Notes under the pieces: model-generated
What the model was told of the DNA's origin: nothing
Seen by the model: only the letters and a program-made list of their open reading frames with translations
The model's database searches: none
Shown: one piece after another, positions 1-8,068 of the stretch
How positions within the stretch are numbered: position 1 is the stretch's first letter
How the letters are laid out: the number at the start of each line of letters is the position of its first letter
From: Clostridia bacterium
GTDB lineage: Bacteria > Bacillota > Clostridia > RGIG6154
Assembly (NCBI GenBank): GCA_017409875.1
Contig: JAFQRW010000006.1
Span: forward strand, 1-64,000
Reading direction: 5' to 3'
DNA: 64,000 nucleotides
Made by a program: the position numbers and the translations under genes

Positions 1-618
1 CATTTTTCATTTTCATTTTCCAAAAAAGATGCCGATGTTTTAAATCAGCTGGATAAGTTTAAAAAGGCAATTAAAAAATTAAGAAGCTCAGGCTTTGAAA
101 CAGGTGTTATTCACTGTGCAAACTCGCATGCTTTTTTAAAGCATCCAAAAACTCATTTTGATGCGGTGCGTATTGGCTCTGCATTTTTAGGAAGAGTAGA
201 AGGTGCAAAAAGCTTTGGATTAAAACCCGTAGGATATATCGAAAGCAAAGTTTTAGACGTAAATTATCTTAAAAAAGGCGAAAACATTGGCTATGGAAAT
301 ACTTATAAAACGAAAAAAGATATTAAAACTGCCATTGTGCCGGTAGGGTACTACAACGGCTTTGCAACAGAAAAATCAAACGACACCTTCAGGCTTCGTG
401 ATATTTTAAGATATATTTTAAAAGATTTGTTCCCTAAAAAGCGATATGCTCAGATAAACGGTGAAAAATATGAGATAATAGGGCGGGTTGCAACGCTTAA
501 TATTATAGTTGATATTACAGGCTCAGATGTAAAACCCGGAGATGTTGTAAGGCTTAATGCAAATCCGATATTGCTGGATTCAGGCACAGAAAAAATATAC
601 AGAGGTATGGAATTATAA
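1..618 (+). CDS. Alanine racemase-like protein, C-terminal part (5' end outside window)
   Basis: Frame 1 is open from base 1 to the TAA at 616-618, giving about 205 residues of a PLP-dependent alanine racemase family protein; the family is usually about 370 residues, so the N-terminal barrel with the PLP lysine lies outside. Visible are the barrel end (NSHAFL, then DAVRIGSAFLGR) and the GYYNGF motif that in alanine racemases carries the second catalytic tyrosine (usual form GYxDG). Odd: the usual V-x-M-D-Q substrate-carboxylate motif reads GRVATLN, so the Met-Asp pair is absent. It may therefore be a divergent amino-acid racemase and not the main alr. A strong terminator follows directly. Family call is firm, substrate is not. 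Confidence 0.8.
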   Translation, partial: HFSFSFSKKDADVLNQLDKFKKAIKKLRSSGFETGVIHCANSHAFLKHPKTHFDAVRIGSAFLGRVEGAKSFGLKPVGYIESKVLDVNYLKKGENIGYGNTYKTKKDIKTAIVPVGYYNGFATEKSNDTFRLRDILRYILKDLFPKKRYAQINGEKYEIIGRVATLNIIVDITGSDVKPGDVVRLNANPILLDSGTEKIYRGMEL

Positions 619-621
619 ATT

Positions 622-650
622 AAAAAACTCTCAGTGATGAGAGTTTTTTT
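622..650 (+). terminator. Intrinsic terminator, bidirectional
   Basis: Perfect 7-bp stem ACTCTCA/TGAGAGT (627-633 and 638-644) with a GTGA loop, A-run on the left and T-run on the right. It lies between the racemase gene and the convergent AraC gene and can serve both. Confidence 0.85.
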
Positions 651-656
651 ATGTAT

Positions 657-1469
657 TTAATTAATGCTTGCTTTAAACTTGCTTGGAGTTATACCAAAAG
701 CTTTTTTGAAGCTTTGTGCGTAGTGGTTTTGCGAGGAGAATGATAAAAGTACAGCCACTTCACATATTGGGATTTCGCTTTTTAAAAGTTCTTTGGAATA
801 TTCAAGCTTAAGAGCGTTAAAGTGGTGAATTGCACCGTTGCCCGTAAACTTTTTAAATACTTTTTTTAAGTTTGCAACGCTTGTGTTTGAATAGCGTGCA
901 ATCTGGTCGATTGTGATATTTTCTTTTATATTTGAGTTCATAAAGTGGACTGCACGGTAAAAAATATCACCCGAGGTAGATGTAAATACAGATGCTTCGT
1001 GGCTTTGCCTTAACATTGAAATGATAAGACATTCAATCAGGTTTTTGAGCATGTGAGGGGTTGCAAGCGGGGTGCTTTTTGCTTCGCTGTTTATCCAGGG
1101 TAAGCCTTCCTGAAGAATTCTTCCTACATATGGTAAATCTGAATTTGAAATGCTGTAAACTGCATTATCAGGAATGGATACGCTGAAAGTCTGAATATCA
1201 AAGGTTATAACGAAAAGGCGCGCCTCTTCCTGACCTATAACCCAGTTTTTGTGAAAACAATCGGGCTTTATGATAAAAGCCTGCCCCTTTTTAAGTTCAA
1301 ACAGCTTGTCATCAATGGTAAGTCCCACAGACCCGGATAACACTATATTAATTTCATAAAAATGATGTGTTTCTCCATAGAACATATAGTCTTTTTTTAA
1401 GTTAAGGTCATACAAGGTGTAAATTGAAGAAACGCTAATAACAGGGTCAAGTATTTTTTTTAAGCGCAT
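657..1469 (-). CDS. AraC-family transcriptional regulator
   Basis: 270 residues. The N-terminal part (about 20-110) looks like a cupin-type sensor domain (ETHHFYEINIVLSG, then FIIKPDCFHKNW). The C-terminal 100 residues form the double helix-turn-helix of AraC/XylS proteins: first helix pair around IDQIARYSNTSVANLKKVFK, second ending in the family hallmark SFSSQNHYAQSFKKAFGITPSKFK. Likely a ligand-responsive activator of a sugar or surface function, but no target is evident. It is divergent from the broken gene at 1605-1862, which may be what is left of its former target. The start ATG has an AGGTGG ribosome site and a promoter at 1550-1578. Confidence 0.9.
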   Translation of the reverse strand: MRLKKILDPVISVSSIYTLYDLNLKKDYMFYGETHHFYEINIVLSGSVGLTIDDKLFELKKGQAFIIKPDCFHKNWVIGQEEARLFVITFDIQTFSVSIPDNAVYSISNSDLPYVGRILQEGLPWINSEAKSTPLATPHMLKNLIECLIISMLRQSHEASVFTSTSGDIFYRAVHFMNSNIKENITIDQIARYSNTSVANLKKVFKKFTGNGAIHHFNALKLEYSKELLKSEIPICEVAVLLSFSSQNHYAQSFKKAFGITPSKFKASIN

Positions 1470-1549
1470 AAAACCACCTCGAAAGTATCCGAATTTATAA
1501 ATCTTATAGCTTATTAAATATAGATTTTTTTGCTAATGCTATTACAATA

Positions 1550-1578
1550 ATGATAACAAGCAAATTTATCTTTGTCAA
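1550..1578 (-). promoter_or_regulatory. Sigma-A promoter of the AraC gene
   Basis: On the minus strand, -35 TTGACA (1578-1573) and -10 TATCAT (1555-1550) are separated by exactly 17 bp. This implies a leader of about 75 nt before the AraC start. Confidence 0.55.
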
Positions 1579-1604
1579 GACTTTTGTTTAAGGAGAGGTA
1601 ATTT

Positions 1605-1862
1605 ACGAAAAAAGTTAAAGTAATTCTCATTGGTGCCGGACTTCGCGGAATGGGCAAAGCGATTACCTCAATGCTTTCTTGTATACTTGGCGTCTGCGGC
1701 ATAAGAATTGTGTGGGTGTTTACAGTGTTTAAAGCATTTAAAAGCCTACCTGTTTTGTATTCGTCTTACGCAGTCTCCTGGTTCGGCACCTGCATAATTT
1801 TACTTATCGCCCTTTTGATGACCTTAAAAAACTTAAGCAAAATGTTTATTCGGGAAAAATAA
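1605..1862 (+). pseudogene. Chimeric remnant: oxidoreductase 5' end joined to MATE transporter 3' end
   Basis: A good ribosome site (AGGAGAGG, 1591-1598) is followed at normal spacing by ACG at 1605 where an ATG would be expected. The frame then reads KKVKVILIGAGLRG, the Rossmann nucleotide-binding start typical of Gfo/Idh/MocA oxidoreductases. It continues without a break into MGKAITSMLSCILGVCG and a hydrophobic C-terminus ending in NLSKMF, typical of the last helices of MATE-family drug/sodium antiporters. A deletion joining two genes at a shared G-LRGMG stretch, plus loss of the start codon, explains this. From the internal ATG at 1650 a 70-residue peptide could be made, but function is doubtful. 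Confidence 0.7.
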
Positions 1863-1886
1863 CACCCTTATGGGTGTTATTTTTTT
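1858..1886. terminator. Bidirectional intrinsic terminator
   Basis: Stem ATAACACCC / GGGTGTTAT with a TTAT loop, followed by seven T on the plus strand and preceded by AAAAA (T-run on the minus strand). It ends both the chimeric remnant and the glycosyltransferase operon, whose last stop codon overlaps the T-run. Confidence 0.85.
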
Positions 1887-4299
1887 ACTCAACATATTTT
1901 TGACCTTTAATAAAGTCCTTTATCTTTCTTGGGATGGTTGTAAGAAACCAGCCGAGTCTATAACTTGTTGAACTTCTTATTTCTTTTATTGTTGCCTCTA
2001 AAGACTCAGCGTAATGGGATTGGAGAAGCCAATCTTCATTGGGAACTTCCAAAGGTATTTGCTGATACTGAACTTGCGGGTGTGTATACATTCTTGCAAG
2101 TATTCCCTGACTGGTGTAATGAACAAGGGTATTTAGAGCTGATTGATCAGGTGTGAGTTTAATTTCTTTTGTGTCCGGATTAAGCGTTTTTTCAAATATG
2201 TAATCCCAATGCTTTGCAAGGTCAATGCTAAGCATTTCTTCTGCACTTTCTCGTGCTTCTTTACCCATCTGCTTTTTAAGCTTATCATCAGATAAAATTT
2301 TTATGATTTCTTCTGCTGCAGCATCAATATCGTTTTGCGGAACCACTGCCATTCCTTTTGCATCACGCACGGTGTCCACATTCAAAAGTTCATAAGTTAC
2401 AAGAGGAAGACCGCAAATTTTACTTTCCATCAGTGATAGAGGAGCACCTTCAAATTTGCTGGTAAATAACATAATATCAGCTGATTGATAATATGGAACG
2501 ACATTTTTCTTAAATCCTACTAATTTTACAACTTTGTCCAGTTTGTTGTCATTGATGTAGTTTGTTAATCGGTTTTTTTCGTATTCGTCGCCACTACCTA
2601 CAATGGTAAGAACAACATCAGATATTTTTTCAGTAACTTTGTGGACAATTTTTATCGTGTCCATTATTTGTTTTTCATGTGAAATACGGCTGACAGTTAC
2701 TATGTTTTTACCATTTAAAGGAGAAACGGTGGTTGATAAAGGCAAGGCAGTTGGATTTATGGTTTTTATGATGTTCAGTCCAAAACTGTTCCAATAAGCC
2801 TGATCTGTTTCGTTTAAAACAATAATTGAGTCCGAAATACTGAATACTTTATGTAGATTGGCGTTATAATATGCCGAGCCTCCGTCGATAGCAACAACAT
2901 CTGAACAAAAAACACCGTGAGTGTGCACAATGAAAGGTATTCCAAGGCTTTTGGCTATGAGGGCATCAGCTGCGAGATGATCATATATCCATGCGTGATA
3001 CACCATTATGTCTACATTGTGCTTTTTGAGCGCATTTCTGAAAAATTCAGTTCTTTTAAAGTATGTGGGGTATTTACCATATACATATTCAGGTAAAATT
3101 ACGCGTTTAACTTTGGGATTGATATAGTAATCATCGTCATTTTTTTGCTGATCTGTAAACAATACTACATCATATCCTAATTTTGTCCATATATCTGTAA
3201 GTTGAGAGATTACATTTTCAACTCCGCCATTATAAGCTCTGAAATAATATGTTCCGATTGTTTTTTTCTCTTTTTTTGTTGTTTTGAAAATGTCAAGACC
3301 GGCACAATATTGCGCTAATTCGTGAGGCTTTACACAGTTTTCGTATAGTGTCATATAAGAAAGCATAGAAATAAAATCTTCTAAAGGACAGATTTCTGAA
3401 ACTTTGTTTGCAAAATAGTTTCTCTTATCTGCAGATATTTGCACCAAGAATGCGTAACCAATAGCTTTTAATGCCTGCATTTTTAATGTGTTAAGTCTGT
3501 TTTTGCATATTTTAGTTGCGTTTTGCTTTTCTGTCCAATCGGACAGATATTTATAAACATAATAACATTTTACAACAGAATTCATTTTGAAATCTGACAT
3601 TTTTTTTGTGGTAGATATACCATTACCGAATCTGTAATTGTAAAGTTTGGTATTTATACAGTTGTATGATTTTGCTAAAAAACAAGCAAGATAACTGAAA
3701 AGAACATCTTCGGACATTACTATATGCTCGTCAGGAATATATTGAGAAACCTTATCCACAAGCGATTTTTTATATATTTTATTCCAAATTGTAAGACCGA
3801 GTGCGTCTTTTGAATGTCTTGCACCCAGCAGTCCAGCTTTTCCAGGAGCAAATATTTTGGAGTTGAGTGAAACAAAATAAGACTGCATATTATTTAGTTC
3901 GACGGGGTTGGATTCTGTGTAGTTATCATCATAAAAAACTTGTGTACCAAACTGCAAGATATCAACGTTTGACTTTTTTATGGCATTATATGCTTTTTCA
4001 CAAGCATTGAACGCTAAATAATCGTCGCCGTCTAAAAACATAATATATTCGCCAGTTGCGATGTCGTAGCCGGTTTTTCTTGCGAGCATAAGACCTTTGT
4101 TTTTTTCATGGGTTACAAGATTAATTCGTTTATCCATTTCTGCCCATTGTTTAATAATTTTACCGGTGTCGTCTGTTGAACCATCATCAACAACAATAAA
4201 TTCTACATCTTCTAATGTCTGGTTAATAAGGCTGTGTAACGCCTCTTCGATGTAATCTTCTACATTGTATGCCGCGACAACAACGCTAACTTTTGGCAT
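1885..4299 (-). CDS. Two-domain glycosyltransferase (GT2 + GT4)
   Basis: 804 residues, last gene of the polysaccharide operon. Residues 1-300 are a GT-A fold family 2 enzyme: VVVAAYNVEDYIEEALHSL, then VDDGSTDDTG and the metal-binding FLDGDDY. Residues about 345-700 are a GT-B fold family 4 enzyme: NGGVENVISQL at the acceptor side, GSGDEYEKN, and SKFEGAPLSLMESKICG, the EX7E-like nucleotide-sugar region. A tail of about 80 residues rich in charged helix (SLEATIKEIRSS) follows, ending in a basic stretch, perhaps for membrane association. Two transferases in one chain suggest two successive sugar additions to one lipid-linked polymer at the inner face of the membrane. Sugar specificity cannot be read. 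Confidence 0.9.
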   Translation of the reverse strand: MPKVSVVVAAYNVEDYIEEALHSLINQTLEDVEFIVVDDGSTDDTGKIIKQWAEMDKRINLVTHEKNKGLMLARKTGYDIATGEYIMFLDGDDYLAFNACEKAYNAIKKSNVDILQFGTQVFYDDNYTESNPVELNNMQSYFVSLNSKIFAPGKAGLLGARHSKDALGLTIWNKIYKKSLVDKVSQYIPDEHIVMSEDVLFSYLACFLAKSYNCINTKLYNYRFGNGISTTKKMSDFKMNSVVKCYYVYKYLSDWTEKQNATKICKNRLNTLKMQALKAIGYAFLVQISADKRNYFANKVSEICPLEDFISMLSYMTLYENCVKPHELAQYCAGLDIFKTTKKEKKTIGTYYFRAYNGGVENVISQLTDIWTKLGYDVVLFTDQQKNDDDYYINPKVKRVILPEYVYGKYPTYFKRTEFFRNALKKHNVDIMVYHAWIYDHLAADALIAKSLGIPFIVHTHGVFCSDVVAIDGGSAYYNANLHKVFSISDSIIVLNETDQAYWNSFGLNIIKTINPTALPLSTTVSPLNGKNIVTVSRISHEKQIMDTIKIVHKVTEKISDVVLTIVGSGDEYEKNRLTNYINDNKLDKVVKLVGFKKNVVPYYQSADIMLFTSKFEGAPLSLMESKICGLPLVTYELLNVDTVRDAKGMAVVPQNDIDAAAEEIIKILSDDKLKKQMGKEARESAEEMLSIDLAKHWDYIFEKTLNPDTKEIKLTPDQSALNTLVHYTSQGILARMYTHPQVQYQQIPLEVPNEDWLLQSHYAESLEATIKEIRSSTSYRLGWFLTTIPRKIKDFIKGQKYVE

Positions 4300-4324
4300 G
4301 ATTTTATCTCCTTGCTTTTGTAAT

Positions 4325-6385
4325 CTATTTTAGTATATGTCGTTTGATCTTGCGAAGAGTTAATAATAAACGATCATATTTTTGTTTGGTTTGGTAGTTA
4401 TATATTTTTTTGGTGTTTGAATAGTATTGATTTTTAACACAACAAATAAGTTCAATGGTTATGATTTTTTTAATAATTTCAGGATTTAAGTTTATCCATG
4501 CGAAAACTCCGCAATTCGTGGGAGCACTCGGATAGAGACTTAAAACATCTGGACGGGGGGAATTTTGTGTATTAAACAAATATTCTTTATTTGATGTGTC
4601 TGTCAGGCGTATATAAATATCACTTTCCTGACCACTAAAAAATCCCCAACCGGTTAGAAGCAAAGTGTCATCTGTATAAAGATTTACCGAGTCAATAGTA
4701 TACAAAAAGTCTGAATTTTCGCAAACATCTAAAAAAGTTTTTGTTTGCAAAACACTTTTTTGCATATATTTATTCCTGATTTCAGCTTCGTTGATTTTAA
4801 GGAGACTGCTTCTGTCTTTGGATATAGATTTATCTGCAGGGACGCGATAAACCGAGGTCGTTTTGTCAACAGCAATATAATCGGCAAATGTTGAGTATCT
4901 GAGCCACAAATCCCAATCTTCTAAATACTCATATTTTGTGTTAAATCCACCAAGGGATTCATATACTTCACGCTTAAAAAAAACGGATTGTATAGGGAAT
5001 AAATTGTTGATTGTTAAATTTGCCTTAGTGTACGAAGGACGCTTAACATTAACATAATCTTTAACATCATATATGTATGGGGTTTTTGACCTGATTTCAA
5101 CAGGTGTTTCAAAGCATTTTGCATAAAACAGTTTTTCTGAAGGATGCTTTAATGCTTCGTTTATCATTGTTTCTATATGGTCACAATAAAACATATCGTC
5201 ATCATCAAGGAAATTAAAATATTCACCCTCTGCCATCGAAAGCGCAAGATTTCCCGCATAGCTTCTGCCCTTTTTTGCACCTGTTGAGGTGTATTTTATA
5301 CGCAAATCAGAAAAATTTTTTCTTATAAAATTTTCAGAAATATTTTCGCCGTCTTCTGCAATACAAACCTCGATATTTTTGTACGTTTGATTCTTGATTG
5401 AATCAAGACACTCTTTTAGAACAAGAGGTCTTCCGCAAGTTCGAACAATGATTGAAACTAAAGGGGAACAATTTTTATCATATCGTTCGTTTTTGTAAAA
5501 AGCACCGAACCTTGCATATTCATATTCAAAATCATAAAAACTTGCAACGCTTTTGTTTAAACTTTTATATTTGTTTTTGAATTTTAATCCGATGGCAAGA
5601 GAATTTAAAATAATCTTTAAAACCTGGATTCTTGCACCGGGTAACGGATGGGGTTTTACAACATATCTTGCTAAATTAATATATCCGGTAAGAATATCTT
5701 TGAAATTTCCGTAGCGCCATCTAAGTAAAATGTTTGCTTTTAATGAGCCGAAATATTGCAATGGTTTTACTTCATTTGCCTTAGCGTATGAATAGTGATT
5801 TATACAACAATCGGGTAAATAAAGAAGTTTGTAGCCGAGATTTCGTATTCTCCATGAAAGTTCAACATCTTCGCCATACATAAATATATCTTCATCAAAA
5901 CCGCCGGTTTTTTCAAAAATATCTCTTCGCAAAACAAAGCACGCACCGCTTATCCAGGAAGTTTCCAATGTAGCGGGATTGTATATTTTGGGGTGTTCGT
6001 AAGGAAGTTGGCGCATTTCCCATGCACCCACAGATCCTTTTGATTTTTCAATGGTACTTACAAGAATTTTTAAAGTGTCGTTTTCGATTTCTGTATCAAT
6101 ATTAACAAAAAATATAAAAGAGCTTTTGCCCGCTGAAGCGGCTCTGTTACTTCCAGCACCAAACCCAAGATTTTTTTTGCGACTTATAACTTCAAAAGCA
6201 CCGAATGAATTTGACGCAGGATGATTTTTTAAAGCTTCAACAGTATTGTCGGTTGAACAGTTGTCTGTAAAATAAAAATGAAGTTTTGACAAATCAACCC
6301 CTTGGGAATTTTCAAAAGAAGTTAGAAACCCATCTATCCACTTTTCAGAGTTATATGTTACAACAGCAATATCGATATCTATCAT
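4325..6385 (-). CDS. Tandem family-2 glycosyltransferase (GT2 + GT2)
   Basis: 686 residues. The first GT2 domain (1-250) resembles rhamnosyltransferases: DIAVVTYNSEKWIDGFLTSF, FTDNCSTDNT, and the FMYGEDVELSWRIR acceptor-site block. The second GT2 domain (about 305-530) carries SIIVRTCGRPLVLKECLDSI, FNFLDDDDMFYCDH and YLEDWDLWLRY. A C-terminal domain of about 110 residues (TIDSVNLYTDDTLLLTGWGFF onwards) has a beta-rich look and no assigned role. An AAGGA site precedes the ATG. Only 9 bp separate it from the ATPase gene upstream, so it belongs to one transcript. Inferred role: building a rhamnan-like or other wall polysaccharide exported by the adjacent ABC system. Confidence 0.88.
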   Translation of the reverse strand: MIDIDIAVVTYNSEKWIDGFLTSFENSQGVDLSKLHFYFTDNCSTDNTVEALKNHPASNSFGAFEVISRKKNLGFGAGSNRAASAGKSSFIFFVNIDTEIENDTLKILVSTIEKSKGSVGAWEMRQLPYEHPKIYNPATLETSWISGACFVLRRDIFEKTGGFDEDIFMYGEDVELSWRIRNLGYKLLYLPDCCINHYSYAKANEVKPLQYFGSLKANILLRWRYGNFKDILTGYINLARYVVKPHPLPGARIQVLKIILNSLAIGLKFKNKYKSLNKSVASFYDFEYEYARFGAFYKNERYDKNCSPLVSIIVRTCGRPLVLKECLDSIKNQTYKNIEVCIAEDGENISENFIRKNFSDLRIKYTSTGAKKGRSYAGNLALSMAEGEYFNFLDDDDMFYCDHIETMINEALKHPSEKLFYAKCFETPVEIRSKTPYIYDVKDYVNVKRPSYTKANLTINNLFPIQSVFFKREVYESLGGFNTKYEYLEDWDLWLRYSTFADYIAVDKTTSVYRVPADKSISKDRSSLLKINEAEIRNKYMQKSVLQTKTFLDVCENSDFLYTIDSVNLYTDDTLLLTGWGFFSGQESDIYIRLTDTSNKEYLFNTQNSPRPDVLSLYPSAPTNCGVFAWINLNPEIIKKIITIELICCVKNQYYSNTKKIYNYQTKQKYDRLLLTLRKIKRHILK

Positions 6386-6394
6386 AAAAAATCC

Positions 6395-7126
6395 TTAATT
6401 CCCATTCCTGTATGCGTTACATACCTCGTTTGTGTCACCAATCATTTTCATTTTGCCTTTTTCGAGCCAGAGAACCGTGTTGCACAATCGCTCGATTTGA
6501 GTTATTGAATGGGAAACAATTATAACGGTTGTTCCGCCTGCCATCATTTCTTTTATGCGTTTTTCGCATTTTTCTTGAAATTTATAGTCGCCGACTGAAA
6601 GTATTTCATCAACAATTAAAATATCGGGTTTTACAATAGTTGCGATTGAAAAACCAAGACGGGCCACCATGCCTGAGGAAAAGTTTTTGATAGGCACGTC
6701 TAAAAATTCTTCAAGCTCGGCAAATTCTACTATGCTGTCAAATTTTTCATCAATATATTTTTTGGTATGGCCAAGTACGTAGCCGTTTAAATATATGTTT
6801 TCTCTTGCGGTAAGGTCTGGGTCAAAGCCTGCGCCGAGTTCGATAAGCGGGGAAATGTTTCCGAAAACTTTAGCTTGTCCTGTTGATGGCTTTAAAATCC
6901 CAGAAACCACTTTTAAAAGGGTTGACTTCCCGGAACCGTTTAAACCAACAATACCAAAAACCTCTCCTTTTTTTACATCGAAGGAAACACTGTCAAGGGC
7001 AGTAAACTCGGTATAAAGCAGATTGCCTTTTACAAGCTTGACAAAATATTCTTTTATACTGTCTATTTTTTCTTTAGACATATTAAACTTCATTGTGACG
7101 TTTTTAACTTCAACTGCTGTGTTCAA
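6395..7126 (-). CDS. ABC transporter ATPase for polysaccharide export (TagH/Wzt-like)
   Basis: ATP-binding subunit of an ABC-2 exporter of lipid-linked polysaccharide or teichoic acid. Walker A is GLNGSGKST, the signature FSSGMVARLGFS is the variant usual in TagH/RfbB/Wzt proteins, Walker B is ILIVDEIL, and VSHS is the switch histidine. There is no C-terminal carbohydrate-binding extension as in long Wzt. Start: I choose the TTG at 7126 (243 aa) because GAGGTG lies 6 nt upstream, whereas the ATG at 7147 (250 aa) overlaps the permease gene and has no ribosome site. It pairs with the permease directly upstream. Confidence 0.92.
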   Translation of the reverse strand: MNTAVEVKNVTMKFNMSKEKIDSIKEYFVKLVKGNLLYTEFTALDSVSFDVKKGEVFGIVGLNGSGKSTLLKVVSGILKPSTGQAKVFGNISPLIELGAGFDPDLTARENIYLNGYVLGHTKKYIDEKFDSIVEFAELEEFLDVPIKNFSSGMVARLGFSIATIVKPDILIVDEILSVGDYKFQEKCEKRIKEMMAGGTTVIIVSHSITQIERLCNTVLWLEKGKMKMIGDTNEVCNAYRNGN

Positions 7127-7139
7127 TTCAATCACCTCA

Positions 7140-7916
7140 TCACACATACAAAATAAACTTATCTTGTTTTTTCTTGAAGAATATTAATCCGAGTATGAGC
7201 ATTATAACTGAAAAACCTATGCATATCATGTTTGTGCGTAAATCAGGTATGTGGTTTCCCAAAACAAGCGCACGGAAGTACAAAATATAATGGTAAAGCG
7301 GATTAAATGTTACTACCTCTACCATAAATTCCGGCAACATCTCCATTGGATAAAATATTGGGGTAAGATACATCCATGCAGTTGTAAAAACGCTGTAAAG
7401 GTGAGCAACATCTCTGAAAAATACATTTGCAGCAGCAAGGAAAAAGGAAAGGCCTACCGAAAAAACAAATAAGTACAGCATCGGAATTGGAAACGCAAAA
7501 AAAGTTGGAGTAATCGGTACTTTAAGTACAAGCATTACAATAATTGTAGCAATAAATGAAAACAGCATATTTACAAAACTAAAAATACATTTTTCCAGAG
7601 GGAAAATATATTTCGGGATATAAACTTTTTTTATCAACGAAGCAGAGCCGATAATAGATGTCATTGCAAGGTTGGTAGACTCTGTCACAAATGAAAAGAA
7701 GAGATATCCTGTAAGATAGTAAATAGGAAAGTTTTCTATATTTGTACGAAACAAATTTTGAAAAACTGCGGTAATAACTATCATCATCAGAAGCGGGTTC
7801 AAAATGCTCCATGCAAAGCCCAGGACCGAACGACGGTATTTAATCTTCAAATCACGAACAACCAGATTCCATAATAAAGATTTGTATTTTAAAAAATTTG
7901 TTAAATATTGTTTCAT
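7140..7916 (-). CDS. ABC-2 type polysaccharide export permease (TagG/Wzm-like)
   Basis: 258 residues with about six membrane helices and the N-terminal amphipathic block LLWNLVVRDLKIKYRRSVLGFAWSILNPL typical of TagG/RfbA/Wzm permeases. It forms the membrane channel with the ATPase encoded next. Start: the ATG at 7916 (MKQYLTNF) has a GAAAGG site 9 nt upstream; the in-frame ATG at 7967 lies inside the promoter and is rejected. First gene of the four-gene cassette, with a recognisable promoter at 7947-7975. Confidence 0.92.
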   Translation of the reverse strand: MKQYLTNFLKYKSLLWNLVVRDLKIKYRRSVLGFAWSILNPLLMMIVITAVFQNLFRTNIENFPIYYLTGYLFFSFVTESTNLAMTSIIGSASLIKKVYIPKYIFPLEKCIFSFVNMLFSFIATIIVMLVLKVPITPTFFAFPIPMLYLFVFSVGLSFFLAAANVFFRDVAHLYSVFTTAWMYLTPIFYPMEMLPEFMVEVVTFNPLYHYILYFRALVLGNHIPDLRTNMICIGFSVIMLILGLIFFKKKQDKFILYV

Positions 7917-7946
7917 ATTATGATACCTTTCGATAAATATATTTAT

Positions 7947-7975
7947 ATTGTAACACAACACCGACAAAAAAGCAA
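7947..7975 (-). promoter_or_regulatory. Promoter of the polysaccharide export operon
   Basis: Minus strand: -35 TTGCTT (7975-7970), 17-bp spacer, -10 TACAAT (7952-7947). It drives permease, ATPase and both glycosyltransferases. Confidence 0.6.
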
Positions 7976-8009
7976 CAATATTGGCAGGTTTTTATACCAT
8001 AAATTAAGC

Positions 8010-8038
8010 TTGCCAACAGACTTGATTTGTGGTAAAAT
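8010..8038 (+). promoter_or_regulatory. Promoter of the acyl-CoA synthetase gene
   Basis: -35 TTGCCA (8010-8015), 17-bp spacer, -10 TAAAAT (8033-8038). It lies back to back with the minus-strand export promoter. Confidence 0.55.
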
Positions 8039-8068
8039 TATATAAGAATATTTAAAAGAGGTGTTATG

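Noticed and set aside
1514-1702. Minus-strand 62-codon frame between the AraC gene and the remnant
   Set aside because: It overlaps the AraC promoter and is antisense to the remnant; no ribosome site.
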